From Cololabis saira (Eukaryota > Chordata > Actinopteri > Beloniformes > Belonidae): 64,000 nucleotides of DNA. This document shows, one piece after another, positions 33,989-52,199 of this stretch. How positions within the stretch are numbered: the stretch's first letter is position 1; each line of letters begins with the position of its first letter. Location: positions 131,001-195,000 of the forward strand of contig NC_084610.1 in assembly GCF_033807715.1 (NCBI RefSeq). Direction: 5' to 3'. The notes beneath the pieces are model-generated. The model had not been told where the DNA came from. It searched no databases and saw only the letters and a program-made list of their open reading frames with translations. Made by a program: the position numbers and the translations under genes.

Positions 33989-34880
33989 TCATCCTGATGC
34001 AGCAGAAACAGACTGCAGGTGGCGCTGCACATGCTCAGCAGGCTCATTTATATGTAGTTTGCATTGACCATTCAAGGTATAAAGTGGAGTAGAGGGCAGG
34101 ATATGAGGTGAATTCACATGCGCAACCTTCCAGCTGGACTGTGATTTATAAAGCGAACATTGCGTGCAAGTGTGCGTGCACACGGTTTTATAAATCAGGA
34201 TTTTTTTGTGCGCACGCCATTTTCGGCTTTTGAGCGCACGTACACTTTTAGTATGAATCCTACGCACTCTTTTATAAATGAGGCCCCTGATGCTTAATCA
34301 ATCACAATGATATGCAAATATTATCCATATACTTAGTCAAAAAATGCCGTTATAAACACAAAACTGTAATTAAATAGAGACACACATGAAGATGCACCAA
34401 AACATTCATCAAATACAAATAACAAATAATATATCAACTTTATTGCAGACACAGGTCCAGGTATAAAACATAATACAATATAAAACATATAAAAAAGAAA
34501 TACAAAAATACAAAATATACATTTATAAGACATACAAGCTATTGCTTGTATATACAAAATATTCCATTTATAAAACATACAAGCTATTGCACCAATGCCA
34601 CCTTAGCCTAGAGGTGAATCTATAGCAGCTTTTCAAAGGGCTGACTAAAGCTTCAATTTTGTGGTTCTCTGATTTGTCCAATTGACACACAAATAGTTTA
34701 CTAAACTGTATGTTAACAAGAGGAACAACTGCTGATCACCAGATTCTGTCACCTTGCTGTGCAACGGCATCTCAATGGTCCGAGTCCGAGACCTGGAGCG
34801 ACCGAGACAAGACCAAGACCACAAAAAAGACCGGTCTCGAGAACTAGAGTCTAGTTCTCAACACACATTGAAGGAGCTTT

Positions 34881-36205
34881 AACCCACACACTTAACTGAT
34901 TTATAAACTAAAAAAAACATGTTTTTATTGAGTGGATGTCAGAACCCAGTGGTAATGCCCCAGGACTATAAAATATGAACCTGTGTGATATTCTCTAACC
35001 AGAAAACAGCTGTCAGTGCAGCTGGAAGTCTGCAGCTCCCCCTGCAGGCAGATACGAGCCACTGCAGCCGTGTGACGTCATGACGCAGTTCATTTGAAGG
35101 GCAGGGTGTGGTTTGTCATTTCCTCGTTGTTTCACTTCATAACTTGTATTCCAGGAGCACCTATGTTTCTTTCTTTTATTTATTTTTTTTATAAATGAAG
35201 CATCTCTTCTCACCTGCCTCGAGCACTTTGTTAAAATCGTCATCACTCACTTCTGCTGAATACAAAGAAAGGTGTGGAAAATATGCAGCAAATTATAGAG
35301 CGGGTTTGTTTTATCTAAAATTATTTCGAACTACTTTGTTCCTCTGTTTTAAAATCCTCCTTTTGTGTGTTATTTCCTGTAATATGGATTATTATTATTA
35401 AATAATAATAAAACAAGCAATTTTCCCTCATTATTATTGAGGTTTTCATTGTATATTCAATGGGTTCCTGTGATTTTATTGTTTTATTTGAAGAATAATT
35501 TCACCTCGTGAGTCCTGGAGTCAGTTCAAGCTCAGAAAGTTGTGCAGTCACTTTCTAAAATTAGTTACAAGGACGCTTTGCTGTGTTTTCATTGTGATGA
35601 ATGGAAGTTTCCCTTTAATTGAGGAAACAGAGACGTTTAGGCGACTGTTCAAGCTTCAGAAATCCCCACTGACAGAAACCGGATGTGGACAAAGTAATAG
35701 CCTGAAGTTGGAATCATAAGTGAACGTGAACTAAAAGAAGGTTATTTTGCATGCAATTACTACTAGGACAGAGACAGGTTTTAAATTTAGGTATTTACTA
35801 TCTTGTAATTGGATTTCTAAGAGATCCTTAATAAAAGCAAATAAAAATGTATTAGTGTATATAATAATGTTCTGATATTTAAAGTACAAAACGCAGGATT
35901 TCTTGTGTTATCTGAGCACGTGTCCAGAAACTTTCAGAAAATCAGTTCTTTGTTAAAACTGAAAATAGACAAAAACCAACTAATTTGTGGTCTTAAAATT
36001 ATTTTCTTTTCAAAGTGTTGTCTTTTGTTTTCGATTTTATTTATTTATTCATATCAAAGACATATTGATTGTAAATAATCCACTTGCTCTGAGTGACGAC
36101 GAACTTTGCAGAACTAAATATTCCTTAAGTACGTGTTGGAAACATAATTACTGGACAGATGCTGTCAATATATACATATTTATATATATTTTATATATTT
36201 TATAT
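34881..36205. other. Intergenic, no gene recognised
   Basis: AT-rich sequence with short ORFs only, no domain and no clear tandem array. A small 'attattatta' run lies at about 35388-35412. Confidence 0.45.
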
Positions 36206-36720
36206 AACGGGACCTATTATGAAAAACACGTTTTTTCTTGCTTTAAGTATACTTTTTTGAGTATATAATGTTTAGTATGGCATTTCGGACATTACTACTT
36301 CCTCATTAGATGCGCTTTATTTTGAAAGTCGGGGCCGGAAGCTGTGCCGTGCCGCCGCGGCTTGAGGACAGGTGGGATCTCCGGTCTGACGGGCTGCTGT
36401 TGTTAATACAAAGAGAAGAGTCCGAGAAACACCCGTAACACGGGGAAACAGACACGGACACCGCACTGTCATTTAAACTATGTCTGCTAAAGTAAGATAA
36501 CCAGTCTGGCGGCTTTTGTGCGAAACATGACCGAGAAATTGAACAGAAACTGCGCAGTCATAGTTTAATGGGAGCGGTGACTTGAGCAGGTAAAACATTT
36601 ATCGTGTTTGACTGTAGCTTTTTCCATTATTTTACGTTGTATTATGTCTAATATAATCTCAAAGGGTTTTTATTTAGGTTCAAGGAAGAAGTCGCTTCCT
36701 GCCCGTTTAAGCGGCTCATA
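36206..36720. mobile_element. Partial TTAA-type element end plus CpG-rich segment
   Basis: 'gggacctattatgaaaaaca' followed by 'cgttttttcttgcttta' matches about 45 bp of the right end of the 8542-9616 element (reverse complement). No partner terminus is seen. The following 36300-36600 is CpG-rich and ends 'gacttgagcag' with a GTAAAA donor at 36590. That could be a transposon interior (the 8542 element is CpG-rich too) or the upstream non-coding exon of mfsd6. I cannot decide. Confidence 0.4.
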
Positions 36721-36979
36721 AAGGAGATGCCGGGCATTTACTTGGATTTATCTTTTTATTTCACCCACTTCGGTTGTGCTGGGTTTCTAATGTATTTCTC
36801 TTTGTTCGAGATTGTCACATTCTTCCGCATTAAAGCATCAGTGACAGCCGAGCAGGCGGTTTCCAACCGCTGGTGCGGGACCCGGAGGGTCCGTCTGATT
36901 TCCCTCTCTGAGGAGCCGTTTCTGGCGCTGGGCGGGGTTTATCTGTGTAGTGTTGTTTCTGTCAGCCTGTTTCAATTTT

Positions 36980-37180
36980 AGTGGTTTTAATCTAGTCTTT
37001 GGGTCGAGCTATCATTTGAGTTTTTATTAGTTTCAGTCACGTTCATTCTCCTTTTAGTCGTGTCAAGTTCCAGTCGACTAAAAGTCTGAGCATTTTATTC
37101 TTATTTTAGTCAGAATTGTCCAGGACCATTTTAGTCTAGTTTTAGTCAAAGATTGTATTTAGCCAAACCCAATTTACAAT
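36980..37180. repeat. 'tttagtc'-rich interspersed repeat end
   Basis: Repeated 'ttttagtc' and 'tttagtcag' blocks typical of a fish interspersed repeat. A likely partner, 'gtctcgttttggtcaatgaa', lies at about 38195-38215 just past the 32-bp minisatellite. The two may be ends of one element containing the minisatellite. Confidence 0.35.
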
Positions 37181-37551
37181 TCAAACAAGCTTGTCTTATT
37201 ATTATATTATTGTTATCTTTATAGACTCAATAATACATTCATTCCAGATACAGAAGACTCTAATTTGAGTTTACAACATATTTATTTTTCCCCATTTCTC
37301 CCCATCTTTTTGTTTTCCGACGACACATTGGGTTTTCTTTTCCACGTCTATGTAGAAAGTGTATCCAAAGATGGATCTTCTTCTTCTCCCCCCCAGAGCA
37401 GATCCCAGTGTTTCTCTATGTAACTTTGTTTTTAATGGACGTGAACCTAGAGCTCTGCGTTAACGGCATCAGCCTCTAACCTGCAGCTGCATCTTCTGGA
37501 TCTGATTCCCCGCTGCAGCGACTGGATTGAGGACTAACGTCACCCAGCAGA

Positions 37552-38168
37552 ACTAAACCAGAGAAACTACTGAAAACATGGACATTAAACCAGAGAAACT
37601 ACTGAAAACATGGACATTAAACCAGAGAAACTACTGAAAACATGGATATTAAACCAGAGGAAACTACTGAAAACATGGACATTAAACCAGAGGAAACTAC
37701 TGAAAACATGGACATTAAACCAGAGAAACTACTGAAAACATGGACATTAAACCAGAGAAACTACTGAAAACATGGACATTAAACCAGAGAAACTACTGAA
37801 AACATGGACATTAAACCAGAGAAACTACTGAAAACATGGACATTAAACCAGAGGAAACTACTGAAAACATGGACATTAAACCAGAGAAACTACTGAAAAC
37901 ATGGACATTAAACCAGAGAAACTACTGAAAACATGGACATTAAACCAGAGGAAACTACTGAAAACATGGACATTAAACCAGAGAAACTACTGAAAACATG
38001 GACATTAAACCAGAGAAACTACTGAAAACATGGACATTAAACCAGAGAAACTACTGAAAACATGGACATTAAACCAGAGAAACTACTGAAAACATGGACA
38101 TTAAACCAGAGAAACTACTGAAAACATGGACATTAAACCAGAGAAACTACTGAAAACATGGACATTAA
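37552..38168 (+). repeat. 32-bp minisatellite, about 19 copies
   Basis: The unit starts 'attaaaccagagaaactact' and ends 'gaaaacatggac'. Some copies have an extra G ('agagga', 33 bp). Copies are nearly identical. It lies about 0.8 kb upstream of the first coding exon of mfsd6. The unit length is not a multiple of 3, so no ORF runs through it. Confidence 0.95.
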
Positions 38169-40432
<2,264 letters not shown>

Positions 40433-40562
40433 TAAGAGCCAATGCGGCGCTGAGTTAATCTGGATCTGGGAACCGAACTCAGAACCAGCTCAGGGAAACT
40501 CTGGCCTCAGGGCTGAGCTGGGCCAGATCCAAACATCTCTGGGGAGTTGCATCTGTGTTAAG

Positions 40563-41162
40563 GTTAGGGCTGGGGATCATTTCAAATGTCAAGAATTAAT
40601 TCAATTCCGATTCTTAAGATTCAGAATCGATTATCATGCTTTTGATCCGATTCCATTCAATCCGATATCCATTTGGTTGGTGTTGTTAAAAATGTTTTTT
40701 CAGCTATTGCATGAATTATATGACTGTGTAGTTCTGCAATATATTAATACTAGTATTACATTGAGATTCAACAGCAAGTATTGCAGCTAATGATGCTGTA
40801 AGGACCAGTCAGCTCCCAGAATGCTGATAGAACTGCTTTAGGAAACATCTGTGGGTCAGAATTACCAAACAGATCCAGGAGAGCAAACAGAGACGGAGGA
40901 AATCGCTTTTATTTTTTCCCATTTATGAGAATTTGGTTTTTAGCATTTTATGCAAATGTAACCCCAACATATTTAAAGACAAAAACATGCCACTAGTTAT
41001 TCTCATGTCCAACAAAACATTCCTTTTTTGGCCATAAACAAAAAAATAACAAAATTTGTATTGTAGTGATTTTAAATCGATCTTTAGACATATTAATCGA
41101 TTTTTAGGAATGAATGAGAATCGATTTAGAATTGGAAAGTCGATCTTTTCAACACAGGCCAA
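40563..41162. repeat. hAT-like interspersed repeat in mfsd6 intron 1
   Basis: It starts 'tagggctggggatcatttc' and is filled with 'aatcgatt' type blocks ('gaatcgattatcatgctt', 'gattttaaatcgatc', 'aatcgatttttaggaatg'). This resembles fish hAT elements that begin TAGGGCTG. The right end is imprecise and no target duplication is seen. Confidence 0.5.
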
Positions 41163-42236
41163 TTCGAGGTGGAAGAGAAGAAAAATGGAGACTAAACGTC
41201 TGCAGTGAGGTCTTCCTACAACTTTAACATCAGTATTTGAAGACATCACAGCTCACAGGTCATACATGACCCTTCGTGACCCACCCAGCCTTTGTTATGT
41301 GACTAAAACCCACAGAGGAGCCTTGCTGACAGTAGAAGCGGTCTGGTTATTTTTTGTTACATTTTCAGCAACACCATTTAGTATATACACTTTCTTTCTC
41401 TGGACTTTCTCTGTCCAGCTGTGGATGAAAATTATATCCAAATTAAGGTTGCAAGCAAATGAGGATCAAACAGAAACCAAACGAAAACAGGTATCTACTC
41501 CCAAATTAGGACAATAAATATATTAATTCAAATATACACATTCAAACATACAGATAAGTCATAAGGAAACCAGCAGGACACTAAAACATCGTGAGTCACT
41601 GTATGAGCTATATAAAAGAAGACGCCTATCCAGTCTTATTGTGTTAATAAAGACACTATGGGACTCCACCGTTTAGTAAAGATGGACTTTTGGAGCCTTA
41701 ATAAATAGGTAATGTCCATCTGATAGAGGTCCAAACCGTCTTGATCCATATATTATATGAAGGGGGGATTTGGTTCGACCATCCAATAGTTGTAGAGTAT
41801 ACACTTCAGTGCTGCTGTAAGTAAGATGTTTAAAAGATATTTTTCGGACCTCCCGTTTATTCCTTGAGGCATCACAGTAGGATCTTTGGATAAATCCTGT
41901 TGAAAAACCTCTTTAAGACCATCAAATACCCGAGAACGTCTTTAGTTTGGGACACGACCAGAATATATGGGTATGATTGGCAGCATCTGCTCCATCATCC
42001 CTCCAGCAAGAGCTGGACTGTGATTGGCTCATTTTAGATACTATTTCTACACACGTCCTCCCAGGCTTCGTTATTTAGTGTTTTAAGAAGAAACTGTTGA
42101 GTTTGATTGTAAAAGCACGATATGCAAAGATGAGCAGGTTTCTGAGGTCGGTAATTTAAACACTCTGTAAGGTTTTAAAAAGTGAGGGAGGAGGAAGGAA
42201 ACCGTTCGGGAACAGAGTTAGTCCAGAAGCTCAGAG

Positions 42237-42660
42237 TGGGGTTGGGCGATTTTGGACAAAAATAAAATCCCGATTTTCTTTTTTTCTCTGAAAACCCGAT
42301 TTTCGATTTCGATTTCGATTTTTTTGGTAAAACTACAAAAGACAATGGTATAAATTGTTTCAAATATTTTATCTTTATTTTTAAAGAAAAATAGCAAACA
42401 AATTTCCCTATTGGGAATGAAGTGCAATTGAAAGATATTGTAAATCCTCCTTGAGTTTAGTAAAGTGACAACATTTATAATTTTCTTGACCAAACAAAGA
42501 TGACTAGACGAGCTGCGTCTGTAATGCAGCCAGCTCTCTTCTTCTTTTCCAGCTATATGAAAAAGAGAGAGGAGAATCGATTTTCCAATTTTCCTTTTTT
42601 TAACATCGTCCTTATTAATAAATCCGATTAGATTTAAAATCGATTAATCGCACAGCCCTA
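42237..42660. mobile_element. hAT-type MITE in mfsd6 intron 1
   Basis: A 424-bp element. The left end is 'tggggttgggcgatttt' and the right end 'cgattaatcgcacagcccta'. It is flanked by the perfect 8-bp duplication GCTCAGAG at 42229-42236 and 42661-42668. The interior contains repeated 'gatttcgatttcga'. An 8-bp duplication with TAGGG-CTG ends is characteristic of hAT. It is non-coding. Confidence 0.92.
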
Positions 42661-42802
42661 GCTCAGAGCGAGACCCTCTAAAGCAACCGAAGAGGTAACA
42701 GGTCTGGAGTGAGAGTAAACTGTCCGTCCTCCCTGATGTCATCATCTCTTTTGCAGTTTCATCATGATGAGATATTAAAAACGTGCTTTTATGGCTTCAC
42801 AC

Positions 42803-42840
42803 TTCAGTCATGAGCTCGCCTCGTCCATACACACCGTCAT
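42803..42840. repeat. 38-bp inverted repeat, left arm
   Basis: It begins 'ttcagtcatgagctcgcctc' and is the exact reverse complement of 43327-43364. Both lie in mfsd6 intron 1, 486 bp apart. Confidence 0.95.
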
Positions 42841-43326
42841 TGATGCTCAGAGTCTCTGTCTCTGTCTCTGGGGACGGGTGGACATCCGAGAACAGCGTTT
42901 CAGGTTTCAGGCCGAGGCGCTGAACCTGAAACGGCTCCCGAGTGGACGGGAGGTGCAGGTCAAGAGACGACCGTTTCAGAAGGGATTAACCTATTAAAAC
43001 CCACGACCCTGCTGGGAGATGCTCAACAGCCTCAGATTAATCAATAATTTAGAGCCAGCGGGGTCCAGGAGCTGCTGCAGGCCGCGTTTGTATGATCAGG
43101 GCCTTTTACAGACCATGTTCGTCTGGTTTTGTTGTTTTTCTGCAGCAGTAATATATGAAATAAATAAAAAATCAGATCTTTATCAATATAGAAATCTTGA
43201 ATAGCTGAAAAAGTGATTTTGATTGAAAAACCTGGAGCAAATAAAAATGAAATCCTGTTACGACTCTTAGAAGTTTTGACACCAAATTAAGAGCTAAATA
43301 TGAACGTTTTAGTAGAAATACGCATG

Positions 43327-43364
43327 ATGACGGTGTGTATGGACGAGGCGAGCTCATGACTGAA
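43327..43364. repeat. 38-bp inverted repeat, right arm
   Basis: Partner of 42803-42840. A further interrupted match ('gcat') continues inward. It may be the terminal repeats of a 562-bp element, but no target duplication is visible. Confidence 0.95.
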
Positions 43365-46371
<3,007 letters not shown>

Positions 46372-47010
46372 GCCGTGAGTCCTTTTTAAAAAAAAAAAAA
46401 AAAAAAGTCTTAAATTCAATTTTTCCTAAAATAAGGCCTTTAAATGTCTTAATTTGTCCTACATCTCAATATAAGGGTCTTAATGTTTGAATCTTGAGTT
46501 TAGAGAGAATGTTTATTAAGTTTATTTCATCATTTTGATGAGAATATCCTGTGGAGATTCTAAATCTGTGTTGCCAGGTTGAGCAGGATTCAGCCCAATT
46601 GGGCTAAAAAATATAGGACTGGGCGGGTTGATAAAATCAGGCCTGCTTTTCATGGTTTTGACTAAATATTTAGAATAAATTACTAACCAAAGTTTCCATT
46701 ATGGCAGAGAAAAGTAGAAACGTACACAATAAACTCACTGATATTTTATTTGCTTTAATCTGCTCAATTTAATTGTGTGTGAAGCTTGAAATGTATTAGG
46801 CATTTCATAATTTAGGGTTTTAACATAGAGAATGTATGATTTGAGCTGGTTTTTCATTATTTCGGCGGGTTTCACATTTTCACATCGCGTTTGGGCAGAT
46901 CGCAGATCTGACAACCTCGACCGCAGCGCTGGATTTCTTAGTGATTTGTCTTTTTGCTTGAAAATGGTATTAAAAGTCTTAAATTGACCATGGTCAAACC
47001 TGTAGACAAC
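46372..47010 (+). repeat. Interspersed repeat family Y, copy 1 (mfsd6 intron 2)
   Basis: It shares 'tcctaaaataaggcctttaa', 'tgtcttaatttgtcctacat', 'cagcccaattgggct' and 'aaaatggtattaaaagtctt' with the region 48438-49482, in the same orientation. Contains an A run at 46388-46406. It is non-coding. Confidence 0.85.
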
Positions 47011-47086
47011 CCGGTTTAGCGTACGTGTAAAAAGGTTTGTTTGTTATAAACGGGGCTTCATTAATGATCTTTTTCAGTGTCAGTAA

Positions 47087-47484
<398 letters not shown>

Positions 47485-47669
47485 GTGGAGTGAAGACACT
47501 TCTTTGAGAGAGTTCGCCATTAACACGTCAGTTTAGGAGAAACTAAAACAGGAAGCAGCGATTTGAAAATGTCATAAACTCATTTTCAGTTTGATTCGGT
47601 TATATTTATATATCGTTTATTACAATACACCTGGATCATAAGGGGGGGCTTAAGACCAGCTGGGGGGAA

Positions 47670-47935
47670 GAAGAGATGAGGGACAACAGGGAGAGGAAGA
47701 GAGGAGGGACAACAGGGAGAGGAAGAGAGGAGGGACAACAGGGAGAGGAAGAGAGGAGGGACAACAGGGAGAGGAAGAGAGGAGGGACAACAGGGAGAGG
47801 AAGAGACAACAGGGAGGAAGAGAGAGAGAGGATGGAGAACAGAGAGAGGGAGAGAGGATGGAGAACAGAGAGAGAGAGAGAGAGAGAGGATGCAGAACAG
47901 AGAGATTGAGGATGGAGAACAGAAAGAGAGAGCTA
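47670..47935 (+). repeat. 26-bp purine-rich minisatellite in mfsd6 intron 4
   Basis: About five near-perfect copies of a 26-bp unit ('agggacaacagggagaggaa' plus 'gagagg'). Degenerate 'gaggatggagaacagagag' copies and a GA run follow. Confidence 0.92.
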
Positions 47936-48012
47936 GAAGGAGGTTATATGTGGATGCAGCTGGTGGTGTTTCTCCTCCTCCTCTAAACGGCGTTTGCTCC
48001 GTGGTGTTTCAG

Positions 48013-48296
48013 AGGACGGGATCCTGGCGGAGAACATCCCGGTTCCCTCCAGCCCGGTTCCCATTGCCACCATCGACCTGGTGCAGAGCCACAGCGCCGC
48101 CGGCCCGGCCCCGGCCCCGGCCGTGCTACCCGTCAGGAAGACCAAGCACCAGGAGGACCAGGAGGACGTAACCAAGCCGGCGTGGGTTCTGTCCGGCGCC
48201 CCCTGGGTCAGCCTGGCCTTTGCGGTGGTGCAGATCCGGGAGCTGATGGCCATGAAGAAGAGAGGCGGGCCGCCGGCAGAGAACCAGCCCCTGCAG
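48013..48296 (+). CDS. mfsd6: mfsd6 coding exon 5
   Basis: Acceptor 'gtggtgtttcag'. It encodes the cytosolic tail EDGILAENIPVPSSPVPIAT, then IDLVQSHSAA, KTKHQEDQEDVTKPAW and a moderately hydrophobic VLSGAPWVSLAFAVVQI. It ends in phase 0 at 'ctgcag' before GTGAAC. Without splicing the frame would continue 35 codons to a stop near 48402, so a retained-intron C-terminus is possible. Confidence 0.9.
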
Positions 48297-48437
48297 GTGA
48301 ACCCCGACACGCCGGCCAGCACATCGGCACAGCAGGCGGGTCCAGATCCTGCTCACGGGCTGCACACGCCCAGCATTTTCACCATCAGACTCAACACAAA
48401 CTGACTCAGATCCATCACATTTAAACTGACGCTAGCA

Positions 48438-49482
48438 GCCGTGGGTCCTTAGAAAGTCTTAAATCCCATTTTCCTAAAATAAGGACTTTAAATGTCTTAA
48501 TTTGTCTTAAATTTCAATCCAAGGGTCTTAATTTTAGAGAGAATGTATTCAGTCGTCATTAAAAAGTTTATTTCATCGTTTGAGGAGAATCTCCTGCGGA
48601 GGTTCTAAATCTGAGTTGCCAGGTTGGGCAACTTTCAGCCCATATTTGGGCTGAATTTTCTGGTTTTTACTAAATATTTAGGAGAAATTATCAACAAAAA
48701 AGTTGCTCAACATTAAAAAGTTTTCTTGCACTTTGAAAAGGAAAAAGTTTATTAAATACTTTTGAGGAGAAATAAATCGCCTAATAGTCAATGTTGCCAG
48801 GTTGGGCGGGTTTCAGCCCAATTGGGCTTCATTTGACTTTGGGCTGAAAAATATAGGACTGACGGGTTGATAAAATCTGGGCTGCTTTTTACTAAATATT
48901 AAGAATAAATTATTAACAAATTTCCATTATGGCAGATAAAAGTAGAAACTTACACAATAAACTCACTGATATTATATTTACTTTAATCTGCTCAATTTAA
49001 TTGTAGTTTTTGTTTGGAGCCTGAACTTCTTTTGGCTATTTAGTGGTGTTGTGAAGATTAATTTGCTTATGACTTGAAATGTGTTATGCATTTAATAATT
49101 TACAGTTTTAACATAGAGAATGTATGATTCAGGCTGGTTTTTCCTTATTTCGGCGGGTTTTACATCGCGTTTGGGCTGGTACCTGTTAGATCTGGCAACC
49201 TTGACCTCAGCGCTGGATTTCTTAGTCTGCATAGTCTCGAGAGCCGGCAAGCAAATATGTGTAAATGTTAACTTAGCAGAAGAGTATTGTATTGTGAGTG
49301 AGAAAGTGAGACATTTGTGTGTGTGAGGGAGAGTTTTGTGTCAAGTGCCTCAAGTAACATAAGTGAGCTTATGTGTCAACTGTTACATTGTGTGACTGTG
49401 TTTTTGGTCTTAAATTTACTTTGAAAATGGTATTAAAAAGTCTTAAATCTAACTTGGTCAAAGCTGTAGACACCCTGATAAA
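48438..49482 (+). repeat. Interspersed repeat family Y, copy 2 (mfsd6 intron 5)
   Basis: A direct copy of 46372-47010, longer because the 'ttgccaggttgggc' and 'gggctgaaaa' block is duplicated inside it. It ends 'aaaatggtattaaaaagtct', then 'agctgtagacaccctgata'. It is non-coding. Confidence 0.85.
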
Positions 49483-52199
49483 TATCTGGGGAAGTTGAGC
49501 TCAGTCTTTCATGAGGAGTTCACCATCAACATCTGGCTTTTATTGTTTATTTACAGTTGGGTCAGCAGTGTTGATGTCGACCAACTCGGCGCTTTTGAAT
49601 GTTTGGATTTTGGGGAAAAAGTTATATTATCTGTTGTTTTTAATCAAACTGGGAATTGTGTCTCTTTTTTACACCTTTTATACCAAATACACATTTATAT
49701 GCTTCTGTACGAGCTGTAAACGACAGAAAACACGTGCACATTTGGAATTAAAGAGGTCGTGGCAAACTAATAATCTCAGTTAATTTTGACACTGAATTCA
49801 GACATGACGACAAACTAACATTTTGCATGTTTTAAGTTGAATTTTAGTCACACTGTCGCTGGAACTGCACCCCCGCTGCTGCTGCAGATGTTTATCATGG
49901 TGACGGCGTTTCACCGTTTCCTGGTGCTGCGTCCGTGATGCTTTGAGGTTTGAAGTGTCCTGTTGAAGGTTCATCTTTCACTAATCGGAAGGTTCCTCCT
50001 CGCCGGCCGCCCACGCCATCTGCAGAAAGACGTGTGGAGGTTGATGGAAAACTACCGCTTGTGTCGGTGTGTCGGTGACGTCCTCCGCGTGCGTGCGTGC
50101 TGATGTCACGGTCGGCGGTGACTAATCTGTACCTGGGCGTGAGGCTCGTGGGCGTGTTCCTGCATTCCTGCGTCCGTGTCTGCGCTCGTGAACCTCCCAC
50201 GACACCGGCTGCTGACGGCATGCGCGGTTCACGCCCGCTGAGGCTGCCGGGCTCAGCTGCTGTACCACACCGTCAGGTTGGGTCGGCCGGTTCTAGTGGA
50301 GCGCCCGCGCTCGCGGGCCAAAAACGCAACGGAGGAGGATGTTGCAGCCTCTGTCGGCCAAACACTACCAACAAAACAACCCAAAATAAAGAGGATCCAA
50401 ATACAGAAATAAAAACATCTTGTAAAACACAAAGCAGCAAACTTCATCAAACCAAAACACATCCTACGTTTTACTAGAAGTGATAAAAGCAGAACCAACA
50501 TTGGAATATTTCACTGAAATGAACCAAAGAGAACTGCTGATACGAGACCAGGGAAGCGTTTTGTTGTCCCGTTGTCTCCAGTCCTGGTGAGAAGTTAGAC
50601 AGTTGTGTTGCAGCTGGAAAGTTGCTGGTTAAACTCCTGCTAGTTGTGGTAGTGGGCCGAGTCGTGGAGGTTACCGGGTCTGAAGGGGCCGGGCAGGTTT
50701 GGCCCGGGACCTCCGTCCTGGTCTCCGTCCCGTCCCGACCTGAACCCCTCGGTTATTCAGCCACTACGAGGTCACAAACCAGTTTGATCCCGTCGCACTC
50801 TAACCTGGAACATGAGGAGGTTTGGGTGTGGAATCCGTGAGCCTGTTAAAGAAAAAGCAGGTTTATTTGTTGTTCGGGGACGAAGGGATGTCTTTTATGG
50901 ATGAGCAATGAAAAGCATTCAGTCTAAATTAAATAAACCCTATACTACATATACTGTCCGACGAGCAAGACGAAACATTTCTTTTTGCTCAGTAATAACA
51001 CTCAACAGTTTAAGTTTTACTGCAACTTTAAAGATGAATAAAGAAAGCTTGTCTGTGATGTTACACCCACAACTGTGGAAATGGACAGAAAAGTCTTAAG
51101 ATTTAAGATGGAGAACAACACAAATCTATCGGATAGTAATTAATCTTAGCGATGAAATGAGTCCTGCTGGTGTAAACGAGCCGGCCGGGTTCGGATCTAC
51201 TGGCTCATTTCATCTATTTAGATTAGATTGACCGTAGTTTGCGGACCATTAGATGCAATATCAATGAGCAGGTCTATTTTCATATAGATAAAACGTATAG
51301 AGCGAAACAAAACAGTCTGGTCAGTCGAACTTTATTCAACTCGTTCACAATAACTCTGAATATTGTTCAGTTGTAACTAAAACAGAAAGTGGAGGAGGTA
51401 AGAGTCGTACTACATCCTGTTCTCTAATTGGTTCATCGTTTGCAGCGGTAACACCTGAAGTTAGTCTGAGGTTGGAACAACATTGTATTCCAACATTTGA
51501 TCATAATGATACAGATTTGAAAATTGGGCTTCCGCTTAAAACCTGACAACGAATTAGACGGGACGTCTAATTACAGTAAGGTAACGTGGACTAGATGTTG
51601 GATGATGGTTGGATACAGGTGCAACCTGTATCCAACGAAGAACTGACTTTACTGTGTCTGAGCGGCTTCATCGCTACCAAAGTCACTCATGTGAGCTGAG
51701 GAACCTGGTCACCGTGGAGACGGAGCTCTAAAATGCTCAAACTGTGTGCAGCGTTTGTCATCTTAAAACTGTGATTTCCCTCTGGAGTAAGAGTTACGGT
51801 AAACGAAGCAGCCAAAAACGTCCGCAGTCGGTAAAGGTTCCCGTGCCCGCGGCTGAGAGAGAGGTCACCTGAGGTCTCTGGCGTCGGCAGGAGCGTCGGC
51901 AGGAGCGTTGGTGAAGCGCTCGGCGGCTCCAAGCCTCCGCCTCTTTCCTCAAAAGGTTTTATTGCAGCCCAGCACCTTGCTGAGTTTACAGGAGAGTCAC
52001 GTCAGTAAAAACATCTGGATAAGAAGGTTGGCAGGTCAGACACGGAGCGGTGCGTCGGAGCGTCAGGGAAGGTCAGCCACCAAGTAGATGGGTACGCTAG
52101 CTTTGAAACAAACTCTCTTCATGCTTCCAGATGTTTTCATGTCAACAGCTGGTTCAGCCGCCGTCAACCTCCATCCACGTGTCTTCTCTCTGTTGCTAG
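49483..52199 (+). other. mfsd6 intron 5, remainder
   Basis: Intronic, assuming exon 6 is correct. A GC-rich stretch lies at 49980-50330. No gene or transposon end is recognised. Confidence 0.45.

Larger units (their letters stand above)
33054..34286 (-). mobile_element. Harbinger-type DNA transposon with Myb-like gene, inserted in repeat X
   Basis: A 1233-bp insertion with ends 'gagcctcatttataaa' and the complement of 'gggcctcatttataaa'. It is flanked by CTG at 33051-33053 and 34287-34289; repeat X copy 2 (about 24175) shows the empty site with one CTG. Subterminal 'gcgcaca' and 'tgcgcacgc' blocks occur at both sides. It carries a minus-strand Myb/SANT-like ORF and an internal GGTACT/GGTGCT minisatellite, but no transposase. 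Termini and target resemble the 5719-6770 Harbinger element. Confidence 0.88.
32537..34880 (+). repeat. Interspersed repeat family X, copy 3 (interrupted by Harbinger element)
   Basis: From 'ccgagaccaagaccagttca' through the blocks shared with 21061-21570 and 23690-24257, up to 'aaatggacctg' at 33053. It then resumes at 34287 with 'ctgatgcttaatcaatcaca'. The far end carries 'cgagacaagaccaagaccac' and 'gaccggtctcgagaactaga', GACC-rich like the start, so the ends may be inverted repeats. It is non-coding. Confidence 0.7.

Noticed and set aside
36727..36981. 84-codon ORF in the CpG-rich region upstream of mfsd6
   Set aside because: No domain and no splice evidence; it may be inside a transposon remnant.
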